A stretch of DNA of 20,591 nt from Balneolaceae bacterium (GCA_021767245.1 JAASTO010000024.1:1-20591); one strand, 5' to 3'. Positions 6,431-14,120 are shown, numbered from the stretch's first letter. The notes: generated by a model not told the origin, from the letters alone. A program made the numbers and translations.

Positions 6431-7999
6431 ATGAAGAACAGAGCCTTTTTGTCGCAAGTGGATAGTACCATTTCAAAGCCAAATTTGAAAGACCATGCCC
6501 GGGCGGTATTCATTTTACACGATCAGTTGAACCTGGATGCATGGCCCGGCTGGATCCGCGAAGAAAAACCGCTGCTTATTTTTATGGAGTCGGCCGAAAA
6601 AGGAAAGGAACTGCCTCACCACAAAAAGAAAGCGATCTATATATTGAGTAGTATGCGTCACTTTGCCCTTGAGTGCGCAGAATCAGGGTTTCCGGTTCAT
6701 TATCATTCCACAAAACAGCACTTTAATGACGGATTGACTTCCATTCTTTCAAAGAATAAAGATCTGCATCTTACATATATGACGCCATCAGAATGGGATA
6801 GCAGAGAACGACTTCAATCGGTACATGCTACATTCAGCGATCGGGTGGAGGAAATTCCCAATAACTTTTTTCTGGCTGATCCGGAGGAATACAAAGACCG
6901 TGTAAAGGATGGCTGGCTGATGGAATATTTCTATCGCGAAATGCGACGTAAAACCGGATACCTGATGAACGGAGATCAGCCGGAGGGTGGCGAATGGAAT
7001 TATGATGAGCAAAACAGAGAGAAGCTTCCCAAAGATCATCCCGTGCCGGAAATAGCGGAGACTTTACCCGATGCTGTTACTGAAGAGGTTATTGAGATGG
7101 TGGAAACCTGGTATGGAGATGGTTTTGGCAAAAGTGATGACTTCAGCTATGCGGTAACCCGAAGACAGGTATTGTATCGTTTAAATGAATTCATAGAAGT
7201 GCGGCTCTATGACTTTGGTCCGTATGAAGATGCCATGGCACAAGGACGGTATAAATTATTTCACTCACAATTGTCAATGTATTTGAACAATGGATTGATC
7301 CTCCCAAAAGAAGTGTGTGACAAAGCGGAGCAAGCCTACAAACAAGGCAAAGCAAGGTTGAATTCGGTAGAAGGTTTTATTCGTCAGATCATTGGTTGGA
7401 GGGAATATGTGCGGGTGTATTATGAAGCCATGATGCCGGAAGTGCGTGAAGCCAATCATTTCGGGTTCACCAACAAGCTTCCCGAAATGTACTGGAAAGG
7501 TGAGACCAAAATGAATTGTATGAGTGAATGTCTTAAGCCGGTCATTGAAGAAGGTTATTCACACCACATTCCACGACTGATGGTGCTTAGTAACTTTAGT
7601 AATCTTACTGAAACCGATCCTCGTGAATTGAACCGATGGTTTCATTTGGCCTATGTGGATGCCTATGAATGGGTGGTGCTGCCCAATGTATTGGGTATGT
7701 CCACCTTTGCGGACGGTGGGGTGCTAGCCTCTAAACCGTACGTGAGCAGCGGGAATTACATTAATAAGATGAGTGATTACTGTAAACATTGTGAGTACAA
7801 GATCAGTAAAAAGACCGGAGAGAATGCCTGTCCTTTTAATTATCTATACTGGAATTTTATTGATAAGCAGCGGGATACCTTCACCCAAAACGGTCGCTCC
7901 AATTTCATGGTGAATATGTTTGATAAGAAGAGCGATGAGGATAAAAAGGAGATCATGGAAAGCTCGGATAAGATTATCAAGTCTTTAGGGCGTATGTGA
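6431..7999 (+). CDS. Iron-sulfur (6-4)-type photolyase (FeS-BCP / PhrB-like family)
   Basis: This 522-aa protein belongs to the deoxyribodipyrimidine photolyase-related (PF04244) group, which repairs pyrimidine (6-4) photoproducts with light using FAD, a lumazine-type antenna and a [4Fe-4S] cluster. Cys363, Cys451, Cys454 and Cys467 have the spacing 88-3-13, identical to what I recall for Agrobacterium PhrB (350, 438, 441, 454). The catalytic histidine region is YSHHIPRLM at 376-384. The N-terminal antenna-binding domain starts around residue 22 (HARAVFILHDQLN). The C-terminal domain holds the FAD pocket and the WREYVRVYYE and MSTFADGG segments. There is no clear Shine-Dalgarno sequence. It is divergent from the BlaI-type operon and heads a repair-gene cluster that also holds a class II photolyase. 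Confidence 0.93.
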   Translation: MKNRAFLSQVDSTISKPNLKDHARAVFILHDQLNLDAWPGWIREEKPLLIFMESAEKGKELPHHKKKAIYILSSMRHFALECAESGFPVHYHSTKQHFNDGLTSILSKNKDLHLTYMTPSEWDSRERLQSVHATFSDRVEEIPNNFFLADPEEYKDRVKDGWLMEYFYREMRRKTGYLMNGDQPEGGEWNYDEQNREKLPKDHPVPEIAETLPDAVTEEVIEMVETWYGDGFGKSDDFSYAVTRRQVLYRLNEFIEVRLYDFGPYEDAMAQGRYKLFHSQLSMYLNNGLILPKEVCDKAEQAYKQGKARLNSVEGFIRQIIGWREYVRVYYEAMMPEVREANHFGFTNKLPEMYWKGETKMNCMSECLKPVIEEGYSHHIPRLMVLSNFSNLTETDPRELNRWFHLAYVDAYEWVVLPNVLGMSTFADGGVLASKPYVSSGNYINKMSDYCKHCEYKISKKTGENACPFNYLYWNFIDKQRDTFTQNGRSNFMVNMFDKKSDEDKKEIMESSDKIIKSLGRM

Positions 8000-8060
8000 T
8001 TGTTTGCTTTAAATACAGAATTTCCTGTTATTCTGTATAATAGAACTAAAAAATTGTTTT

Positions 8061-8735
8061 ATGGAAAGAGAAACGAAACTCTTATTCGGGGGAATGGTCG
8101 TTGCTGCATTAGGCTTTTTTATCCCGCTTTATTTTGGAAAGATCTGGTTAGGTCTGTTTATCGCTTTGATCACCGGGGTGATATTTCTGGGAAGGATACT
8201 GAGCCTGAGTGAAAAAGAGTTTGAATCGAAATGGGCTTATCGAATTACTTATGGATTGGTTGTTTTGGGTGTTCTGTTTCACGCCATCGCTTTTGCCCAT
8301 GATTATGGAAGAAAAGATTACCAAAAAGACCTTCTGCTGGAGATACGTAAGACAATCGATTCAGGGGCCACGCAGGCCGATGTCCGTGAAAAATTGATCT
8401 ACGTGTTGGGACAGTACCACCAGAACGACAGGGAATCTATTGTGGCAACATTTAAAGACGTGATGAATGAGCAAATAGGTGAAGATGGGATCTATTTATC
8501 AGATTTCGATCTCAGAAAGGCTGCAGGGGATAGCTCGATGGCCGATATAGATGAGGATAACCTGAATCATTTCTATGATATTGATGAGGAAGCCGATGAA
8601 GTACGTGTGATCGTAGTAGCAGATGTTTCAATAGGTTCCGATCCGGAATACAATAATTACGATGGGCAAGTTGGTCGGTACGAAATGATGTTCACCTTAA
8701 ACGAAGAAGGGGTCAGCTATGAAGTTCTCAATTAG
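8061..8735 (+). CDS. Membrane protein of unknown function (first of pair)
   Basis: The 224-aa product has three hydrophobic helices in its N-terminal third (about residues 8-25, 28-47 and 60-79), then an acidic soluble domain of some 140 residues with a heptad-like segment (KDLLLEIRKTIDSGATQADV) and an aspartate-rich C-terminus. I do not recognise the family. Its last 17 bases overlap the start of the next gene, which is also a membrane protein with a C-terminal soluble domain of similar size, so the two are probably translationally coupled and may act together. Both sit between two photolyase genes on the same strand. No function should be assigned from this context alone. Confidence 0.8.
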   Translation: MERETKLLFGGMVVAALGFFIPLYFGKIWLGLFIALITGVIFLGRILSLSEKEFESKWAYRITYGLVVLGVLFHAIAFAHDYGRKDYQKDLLLEIRKTIDSGATQADVREKLIYVLGQYHQNDRESIVATFKDVMNEQIGEDGIYLSDFDLRKAAGDSSMADIDEDNLNHFYDIDEEADEVRVIVVADVSIGSDPEYNNYDGQVGRYEMMFTLNEEGVSYEVLN

Positions 8736-9423
8736 AAGATTCAATGAGTGGCTTATACTTGTGATGGTTGTGATTTTGGTGCCGATGGCCTTTACTATGG
8801 TTCAGGATAGCTGGGATTTCTTGCCAGACAATATAAATTACCTGTTCAATATTCACCCAACTATCGTGATCATTGGGCTCGCAACCGTGGATGCCATTAA
8901 TATATTTGGCGGGGGCGCTGCACAGGGGTTTTCGATAAACTGGAGAACAGCCTCAATATATTTCAACGTGGTGTTATACTTGATGATCGGGCCCTATTTG
9001 TTTTATAGAGGATTCAAGAGATCAAAATCGGACCCGGACAGAGCTAAGCCCTGGTATTGGTATATAGGTGGGGCGATCTGTATTTGGGCATTTATGATCA
9101 TTCCGGTTGAAATAAACCACATACGTGTGTTTAATAACAATGATATGATGTCGGGAAAAAACAGAGAGAAAGATATGATGCGTTCTGAATTAGCAGAGGT
9201 TGGATTTGCTGCGGCTGAATATGGGATCCTTAAAGGTGATATAAATGAGTCGTTCAAAATCGAGGATTTGAATCTGAACGATCTGAAATATAATCATGCC
9301 ATTGATAGCATTGTATCGGACACATTAATGTTTATCACTGTAAGCAATCCCGATCAACCCGATTATTCATTGACTATGGAGGTCAAGCCGTTTAGTGAAG
9401 GTGTACTTAGCATTCGGAATTAG
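8719..9423 (+). CDS. Membrane protein of unknown function (second of pair)
   Basis: The 234-aa product has hydrophobic segments at about residues 11-27, 47-63, 80-97 and 114-130, then a soluble domain of roughly 100 residues starting with charged REKDMMRSELAEVGF and containing AAEYGILKGD; it ends in a beta-rich stretch (LMFITVSNPDQPDYSLTMEV). The start ATG lies inside the end of the previous gene (17-base overlap, different frame), and an AGAAGGGG sequence about ten bases before it can serve as ribosome-binding site. The membrane-helices-plus-tail layout mirrors the upstream gene. The family is unknown to me. An extracytoplasmic tail is possible but not shown. Confidence 0.8.
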   Translation: MKFSIRRFNEWLILVMVVILVPMAFTMVQDSWDFLPDNINYLFNIHPTIVIIGLATVDAINIFGGGAAQGFSINWRTASIYFNVVLYLMIGPYLFYRGFKRSKSDPDRAKPWYWYIGGAICIWAFMIIPVEINHIRVFNNNDMMSGKNREKDMMRSELAEVGFAAAEYGILKGDINESFKIEDLNLNDLKYNHAIDSIVSDTLMFITVSNPDQPDYSLTMEVKPFSEGVLSIRN

Positions 9424-9465
9424 TGATGACTCAAATTGGTTTGCAAAATCAGAATGCAGACCATT

Positions 9466-10944
9466 ATGAAAAACATCAACAGCCTACGCAAATTTAAGCG
9501 AAACGATAAAGAACCCAATCCGGAAGGGGATTATATCCTGTATTGGATGCAGATCAACCGGCGCACTCAGTATAATTATGCCCTCGAATATGCGGTTGCT
9601 CTTGCTAATAAATATGATAAGCCCCTGCTTATCTACGAAAGTGTGATGGTTAATTATCCATGGGCCAGCGACCGGTTTCACGCGTTTTTGCTGCAAGGTA
9701 TGAAAGAGCATTTAGATGATCTTAAGGATACGGGAGTGAATCATTACTGCTATGCGGAACGTGAGTCCGGCACGGTCAAGGATTCATTTTATGAACTTGC
9801 CGGGAATGCGTTGACCGTAGTGGCTGATGAATATCCCGTTTACATCATCAGAGAAAACAATGAGAAAATGGCCGGTGAGATCGATGTTCCCTACATCTCC
9901 ATCGACTCAAACGGCATCATTCCGCTAAAAGTAACCGACAAAGATCCATACTCCGCCTATCTTTTTCGTAAAGTGATGCAGAAACATTTTCTGGAGGCCT
10001 ACACCCATCCTCCCAAAAAAGATCCGATAGACGATCTTAAAAATCATAATGTTGCCAGTTTACCCGATGGATTTGAAGATAAATATCCACGAGCGGATAA
10101 AATTTTAGAGGATATTCCGGGATTTATTTCAGAATTGGATATTGATCACAACATCGGCATCACCGATTTGAAAGGAACCCGGCAGTTTGCGTTGGGTAAA
10201 CTTGGGGATTTCATTGCACACGGATTGAGTCGCTATGATGAGGAGCGGAATGATCCTGATGCCGATGCCGCAAGTGGATTGAGCCCGTGGCTGCATTTTG
10301 GATTGATCAGTGAGTATGAGATCGTGAAAACGGTATTGGATCACCAGCCGGAAGGGTGGGATCTGGATGATATCACACCAAACAATGGCAAGAACTCAGG
10401 CTTCTTTAACGGTGACCCAAATGTAGAGAGTTTCCTGGATGAGGTAATCACCTGGCGGGAAGTTGGTTTTCATTTTGCGCATCACCGGCCGGATTACGAT
10501 CAGTTTGAAAGTTTGCCCGATTGGGTAAAGGAAACACTGAGTGAGCATCAGGATGATAAACGAGAATGGGTGTATGAACTTGAAGAATTTGCTCAATCCC
10601 AAACCCATGATGAGATCTGGAATGCGGCACAAACACAGCTTCGGGAAACCGGTATTATGCAGAATTATCTGAGAATGCTGTGGGGCAAGAAGATCATCGA
10701 ATGGACGAAAGACTACCGCACGGCATTGGATTACATGATCGAACTCAACAATCGGTATGCGTTGGATGGGCGTGATCCTAACAGCTATTCAGGTATTTTC
10801 TGGTGCTTCGGACGATTCGATCGCGCCTGGCAGGAACGCCCCATTTACGGAAAGCTGCGCTACATGACGAGCGATTCAACCCGCAGAAAATTGAAGATGG
10901 ATCGGTATCTGGAGAAATATGGGAGCCAGAAGTCGTTATTATAG
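9466..10944 (+). CDS. Class II CPD photolyase-like deoxyribodipyrimidine photolyase
   Basis: This FAD enzyme uses blue light to split cyclobutane pyrimidine dimers. It shows class II landmarks (numbered from ATG 9466): YWMQINRRTQYNYAL at 26-40, SGLSPWLHFG at 270-279, ITWREVGFHF at 328-337, HDEIWNAAQ at 381-389, and DGRDPNSYSG plus ERPIYGKLRYM at 434-467, which match the class II C-terminal FAD/DNA region. At 492 aa it is slightly longer than many bacterial class II enzymes. The frame is open further upstream to a TTG at 9436, with another ATG at 9454; no ribosome-binding site decides between them, and I prefer 9466 because the conserved part begins about 25 residues later. It follows the membrane-protein pair by about 40 bases and likely shares its transcript. 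Confidence 0.9.
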   Translation: MKNINSLRKFKRNDKEPNPEGDYILYWMQINRRTQYNYALEYAVALANKYDKPLLIYESVMVNYPWASDRFHAFLLQGMKEHLDDLKDTGVNHYCYAERESGTVKDSFYELAGNALTVVADEYPVYIIRENNEKMAGEIDVPYISIDSNGIIPLKVTDKDPYSAYLFRKVMQKHFLEAYTHPPKKDPIDDLKNHNVASLPDGFEDKYPRADKILEDIPGFISELDIDHNIGITDLKGTRQFALGKLGDFIAHGLSRYDEERNDPDADAASGLSPWLHFGLISEYEIVKTVLDHQPEGWDLDDITPNNGKNSGFFNGDPNVESFLDEVITWREVGFHFAHHRPDYDQFESLPDWVKETLSEHQDDKREWVYELEEFAQSQTHDEIWNAAQTQLRETGIMQNYLRMLWGKKIIEWTKDYRTALDYMIELNNRYALDGRDPNSYSGIFWCFGRFDRAWQERPIYGKLRYMTSDSTRRKLKMDRYLEKYGSQKSLL

Positions 10945-11002
10945 AAAGAAATCAGAACCCAGAATTCTGGGTTCTGACTACTGAATTCTGACTACTTCTT
11001 TC
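10944..11002. repeat. 26-bp perfect palindrome with outer inverted arms
   Basis: Positions 10952-10977 form a perfect 13+13 bp palindrome (arm TCAGAACCCAGAA). A second, shorter copy of its right side follows: TTCTGACTAC occurs at 10972-10981 and again at 10985-10994. Outer arms GAAAGAA (10944-10950) and TTCTTTC (10996-11002) pair with each other around the whole. It sits directly after the class II photolyase stop codon. It could terminate transcription or be an intergenic palindromic repeat; no uninterrupted T-run follows. Confidence 0.7.
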
Positions 11003-11025
11003 CCTTAAAACACATATCTTACATA

Positions 11026-11033
11026 TACTTTTG
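11026..11033 (+). promoter_or_regulatory. Bacteroidetes-type -7 element before rarA
   Basis: TACTTTTG matches TAnnTTTG exactly and would place the transcription start near 11040, leaving a leader of about 15 bases before the rarA ATG. I see no TTG at the proper -33 distance, so the assignment rests on the -7 element and its position. Confidence 0.45.
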
Positions 11034-11054
11034 TAACCCCCACGAAATTCATTC

Positions 11055-12419
11055 ATGGATCTCTTCGAAGAAAAACGATCAACCGGCTTTTCCTCCTCTT
11101 CTCAAAAAGATAATCCGCAGTATAGTGAGCCCTTGGCCACTCGAATGCGGCCGCAATCATTAGAAGAATTTGCGGGACAGGAGCACCTGGTAGGTGAAGG
11201 AAAAATGCTTCGACGTATGATCGAAAGCGGGGTGATCGGTTCACTGATTTTTTACGGTCCGCCGAGTTCGGGGAAAACCACGCTGGCACATGTCATATCG
11301 AGGGAGATCAAGGCGCAGTTTGAAGTGATCAATGCAGTACTGGATGGGATCAAAGAGCTGCGGAATGTGGTTGACAAGGCCGAAAAGCTACGTAAACTCA
11401 ACGGTCGAAAAACCATCCTATTTGTGGATGAAATTCACCGCTGGAATAAAGCTCAGCAGGATGCTCTATTACCACATTTGGAATCAGGCATCATCACATT
11501 AGTTGGAGCCACCACAGAAAATCCATTTTACTCCCTGGTAAATCCGTTGTTATCACGATGTCAGCTTTTTGAACTTCATCCATTAACAATGGATGAAGTA
11601 AAACTGATGCTGAATCGGGCTTTGAAGGATGAGGAAAACGGATTGGGTGATAAACAAATTGAAGTAACCGAAGAGGCCTTCAATCACCTTGCAGAAATGG
11701 CCGGTGGGGATATCCGAAATGCTTTGAATGCCCTTGAGGTAGCTGTGCTTTCCAGTGAACCGGATAATGATGGCAATATCACCATCGATTTAGATGTGGC
11801 CAAAGAAAGCATTCAACGCCGAAATGTGCGCTATGACCGAACCGGGGATGAGCATTATCACTACGCTTCCGCTTTTATAAAGTCGATGCGCGGTTCCGAT
11901 CCTGATGCAGCCTTGTATTGGATGAACGCCATGCTGGAAGGAGGTGATGACCCAATTTTTATTTTCAGGCGCATGCTCATTTTTGCCAGCGAAGATGTTG
12001 GTTTAGCCGAACCCAATGCCATCACCATGGTGAATGCCTGTCAGGATGCCTTCACTAAATGCGGAATGCCGGAAGGTATGTACTTTCTGTCGCATGCGTG
12101 TTTGTATTTGAGTCAGTGCCCGAAAAGCAACAGTACCAAAGCTATTTTTGAAGTAAACCGGGAAATCAGTGAACGGGGCGTAAAGGAAATTCCACCTTAC
12201 CTGAAAGATAAAACAGCCAATAAGCTGGGTTCAAAACATCTTGGTGTAGAGAATGCTTCCGATAATTATAAATACCCGCATGATCATCCGAACAACTGGG
12301 TAGATCAGCAGTATTTGCCGGATGCTCTGAAGAATAAGCGGTGGTATAAAGCGGGAACTCAGGGCCGGGAAGCGTTGCTGTGGAAAAAGTGGAAAGAAAT
12401 TAAAGGGCAAGATAAATAA
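11055..12419 (+). CDS. rarA: Replication-associated recombination protein A (RarA/MgsA, WRNIP1 family)
   Basis: RarA is a clamp-loader-like AAA+ ATPase that acts at stalled replication forks. The 454-aa protein shows Walker A GPPSSGKTT at residues 68-76, Walker B ILFVDEIHR at 121-129, sensor 1 GATTENP at 151-157, an SRCQLFELHPL segment at 167-177 and the family's C-terminal tetramerisation region (RRMLIFASEDVGLA, then NKRWY near the end). An N-terminal LATRMRPQSLEEFAGQEHL stretch is typical. No Shine-Dalgarno sequence precedes the ATG, but a Bacteroidetes-type -7 box lies 22 bases upstream of it. Its position after two photolyases extends the repair theme, although a palindromic element separates them, so it may be an independent unit. 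Confidence 0.95.
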   Translation: MDLFEEKRSTGFSSSSQKDNPQYSEPLATRMRPQSLEEFAGQEHLVGEGKMLRRMIESGVIGSLIFYGPPSSGKTTLAHVISREIKAQFEVINAVLDGIKELRNVVDKAEKLRKLNGRKTILFVDEIHRWNKAQQDALLPHLESGIITLVGATTENPFYSLVNPLLSRCQLFELHPLTMDEVKLMLNRALKDEENGLGDKQIEVTEEAFNHLAEMAGGDIRNALNALEVAVLSSEPDNDGNITIDLDVAKESIQRRNVRYDRTGDEHYHYASAFIKSMRGSDPDAALYWMNAMLEGGDDPIFIFRRMLIFASEDVGLAEPNAITMVNACQDAFTKCGMPEGMYFLSHACLYLSQCPKSNSTKAIFEVNREISERGVKEIPPYLKDKTANKLGSKHLGVENASDNYKYPHDHPNNWVDQQYLPDALKNKRWYKAGTQGREALLWKKWKEIKGQDK

Positions 12420-12428
12420 GTAGCATTA

Positions 12429-12457
12429 GCGAACACTTAATCCAGTTTGTTTGAAAT
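12429..12457 (+). repeat. Left block of diverged repeat, copy 1
   Basis: This 29-bp block (GCGAACACTT... TTTGAAAT) matches 12806-12834 at 24 of 29 positions in direct orientation. A second shared block lies at the far end of each copy (CGGAACGAATAGAA at about 12674 and 12864), so the two copies share both ends but differ in the middle: about 250 bp here versus about 70 bp in copy 2. Confidence 0.6.
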
Positions 12458-12744
12458 ACGGTTTTCACCATTGCATATAAGGCACACCGGATTGAAGGGG
12501 TGATCGGTTCAACATCACTATGTTACTTACTCTCAATGGGTTCGCATCGGAGCAATCAGGGTAAGGGCGATTTTTCTAACAACAATATAAGTGGATACTT
12601 GAACTTGCGTATAATGTGGAAACCTGTATCAATTTAATATTTACCCACATCGCCCTCGTTCAGACGCTCTGTTTCGGAACGAATAGAAGGATTCAAACTC
12701 CAAGTGATCAAGTGACAAAATTAATCCTCAAAATGCTGCTAGTG

Positions 12745-12816
12745 CAAGTGTCCGCTTGTACGGGGTTAGATTTTTGAATAGTGGCTTGAATTTAAAATGG
12801 TCCAAGCGGACGCTTG
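12745..12816. repeat. 14-bp inverted repeat pair
   Basis: CAAGTGTCCGCTTG (12745-12758) and CAAGCGGACGCTTG (12803-12816) are reverse complements with one mismatch and a 44-base gap. The right member is itself a 6-bp hairpin with a two-base loop. They could be the ends of a decayed small element or the arms of a larger cruciform. Confidence 0.55.
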
Positions 12817-12878
12817 AACCAGATTGTTTGAAATGGGTCATCCTTATTCCATTCACGCTGCGTCGGAACGAATAGAAT
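12806..12878 (+). repeat. Diverged repeat, copy 2, with terminal hairpin
   Basis: It begins with the 29-bp block shared with 12429-12457 and ends with the shared CGGAACGAATAGAA. The end forms a hairpin: ATTCCATTC (12846-12854) pairs with GAATAGAAT (12870-12878) with one mismatch, and ACGCTGCGT (12855-12863) is a smaller hairpin inside. The layout is reminiscent of short palindromic intergenic repeats, but no transposase is nearby. Confidence 0.55.
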
Positions 12879-12881
12879 GAG

Positions 12882-13409
12882 CTAAAGTACTTCTTCCATC
12901 ACTTTCTCATGTAATTTCAGATCCTCTTCGCTAAACAATACAAACCTGATCTCTTTCACAGTTTTCAATTCAGGCAGTGTATCTTTAATGGTCGAAAAAG
13001 CAATTTGAGCAGCTTCTTGCATCGGGTAACCAAATACTCCGGTCGAAATGGCCGGAAAAGAGATGGAACGGACCGAATTCTCTTCTGCCAGTATCAGTGC
13101 ATTGCGATAGCAGTTTGCCAATAGTTTATCCTCCGGTTTATCCTGACCGTAAACCGGACCCAAACAGTGGATCACATAGTCATTGGGTAAATTATGTGCC
13201 CCGGAAATAACGGCATCTCCAGGCTTAATGGGTGCCAAGGGCCGACATTCTTCAGCAAGACCGGGTCCGGCCGCACGATGGATAGCTCCAGCCACTCCGC
13301 TACCGGTGCGAAGCTGGGCGTTTGCTGCATTCACAATAGCGGAAATATCTTCCTGCTTTGAGATATCACCACGCACGCATTCAATTTTTATGTCCCGAAT
13401 CGTTTTCAT
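12882..13409 (-). CDS. Macro-domain protein (ADP-ribose-binding / O-acetyl-ADP-ribose deacetylase type)
   Basis: The 175-aa protein is a single macro domain of the YmdB/MacroD type, which binds ADP-ribose and commonly hydrolyses O-acetyl-ADP-ribose or removes mono-ADP-ribose from proteins. The hallmark segments are VNAAN at residues 26-30, GSGVAGAIH at 36-44 and SFPAISTGVFGYP at 117-129; AIVNAAN contains the asparagine of the catalytic loop. Full length and intact motifs suggest an active enzyme. There is no clear Shine-Dalgarno sequence. It is convergent with rarA and 62 bp downstream of a small membrane protein gene on the same strand. No toxin or DarT-like partner is next to it, so a housekeeping deacylase role is the simplest reading. 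Confidence 0.93.
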   Translation of the reverse strand: MKTIRDIKIECVRGDISKQEDISAIVNAANAQLRTGSGVAGAIHRAAGPGLAEECRPLAPIKPGDAVISGAHNLPNDYVIHCLGPVYGQDKPEDKLLANCYRNALILAEENSVRSISFPAISTGVFGYPMQEAAQIAFSTIKDTLPELKTVKEIRFVLFSEEDLKLHEKVMEEVL

Positions 13410-13471
13410 ACAATTGACAGGTATATTTGGTCTACAGTAGCGGCAAATACTCGCATTGATATGATCACAGA

Positions 13472-13678
13472 CTATTCAGCAGATTCCCTTTTCTTCCTTT
13501 TTCTCCAAAAATAGTATCCGATAAGTATAAGAATTGGCATTCCAATCACCAGAAAATAGTCGAATGGCGTACTGAGGATCAAAGGTTCATTATTGGAAGG
13601 GTTAGGTACATTTCGTGGTATTTGAAGGAATACCGTTAGAAATAATGAGTAGGTTTGACTAATCATGAATGAGGTCAT
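13472..13678 (-). CDS. Small membrane protein, 68 aa, unknown function
   Basis: The product has a hydrophobic N-terminal segment (residues 5-20), a proline/asparagine-rich middle (RNVPNPSNNEP), a second hydrophobic helix (about 40-57, FDYFLVIGMPILILIGYYFW) and a strongly basic tail RKRKKRE. This looks like a tiny two-helix protein, or a signal-anchored one, with the tail in the cytoplasm. The layout of a short NVP-rich loop, one helix and an RKR tail recalls small proteins common in Bacteroidota that have no established function. An in-frame ATG at residue 5 is an alternative start; no ribosome-binding site decides. Confidence 0.6.
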   Translation of the reverse strand: MTSFMISQTYSLFLTVFLQIPRNVPNPSNNEPLILSTPFDYFLVIGMPILILIGYYFWRKRKKRESAE

Positions 13679-13784
13679 AATAATTCGATCAAATTAAAAT
13701 TACCTGTTAAACTGTTTAGGTAAATAACAAAAAAGCAGACATTAAAATTTAGATCATTTATGATGTCCGGCAAGAGCCCAGAAC

Positions 13785-13905
13785 CCAAAAAATAAAACAG
13801 GCGAAGAGGATCAAGTCTTCGCCTGTTGTTTTGGAGTTATCGATACCATCAGATAAAAGCAGCCTAACCAACTTTCTGAATGGCATCGATTGGAATAATT
13901 TGGTT
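13785..13905 (-). ncRNA. Candidate small RNA ending in an intrinsic terminator
   Basis: Read on the minus strand, a bulged stem (13890-13875 with 13853-13839, ATCGATGCCAT against ATGGTATCGAT) with short outer GAGTT/AACTC pairing is followed by a perfect 11-bp stem (13826-13816 with 13807-13797) and a U-rich tail (TTTTATTTTTT). Because the flanking protein genes diverge, a terminator here implies a transcript of its own. The 5' end is not defined; promoter-like AT-rich DNA lies around 13940-14000. The family is not recognised. Confidence 0.35.
13794..13830 (-). terminator. Intrinsic terminator hairpin in the divergent intergenic region
   Basis: ACAGGCGAAGA (13797-13807) pairs perfectly with TCTTCGCCTGT (13816-13826) around an 8-base loop. 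The minus-strand side is followed by TTTTATTTTTT, the plus-strand side by TGTTTT, so it can work in both directions and better on the minus strand. Confidence 0.7.
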
Positions 13906-14056
13906 TAGAGAACTCTATTTCTTCTAAGTATTTAAATCACCGTCAAAATATAGGCAAAGCACATTAATAATTAAATTAATTGTGCAATAATACGTATTAA
14001 ATTATGTGATTATCATAAAAGCGCTTTCATAAATAAAAAATAGAAAAAGATTTTGT

Positions 14057-14090
14057 TTGGAATGATTCTGCGTAAGAATTGGTATTTTTG
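14057..14090 (+). promoter_or_regulatory. Bacteroidetes-type promoter of the FMN reductase gene
   Basis: TTG at 14057-14059, a 23-bp spacer and TATTTTTG (14083-14090) match TTG-N17-23-TAnnTTTG. The start of transcription would fall near 14096, giving a leader of about 25 bases. Confidence 0.5.
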
Positions 14091-14120
14091 ACCAAATAAC
14101 AGAATAGAATTAAAAATTAG

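Larger units (their letters stand above)
12420..12881. other. Gene-free region between convergent rarA and macro-domain genes
   Basis: I find no convincing coding frame in these 462 bp. The stretch contains two diverged copies of a short repeat block, a pair of nearly identical 14-bp inverted segments and several small hairpins, as listed separately. It looks like decayed intergenic repeat DNA rather than a lost gene. No obvious T-tailed terminator is seen for either flanking gene. Confidence 0.6.
13679..14120. other. Gene-free region between divergent genes
   Basis: No protein-coding frame is convincing here. The left third has two strong hairpins (a terminator-like stem at 13797-13826 and a 15-bp bulged stem at 13839-13890). 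The middle is very AT-rich and includes TAATACGTATTA (13988-13999), a perfect 12-bp palindrome. The right end holds a Bacteroidetes-type promoter for the FMN reductase gene. Both flanking genes point away, so the terminator has no known gene to serve. Confidence 0.7.

Noticed and set aside
8036..8041. TATAAT before the membrane-protein pair as a promoter -10
   Set aside because: No matching -35 lies at proper distance, and the organism seems to use a TAnnTTTG-type promoter. The hexamer can arise by chance in AT-rich DNA.
8000..8397. Additional + strand frames overlapping the start of the first membrane protein
   Set aside because: They are out-of-frame shadows with atypical composition and no start signals; the 224-aa frame is the coherent membrane protein.
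9436..9465. TTG start extending the class II photolyase by ten residues
   Set aside because: No ribosome-binding site supports it, and two in-frame ATGs lie just downstream, closer to the conserved domain start.
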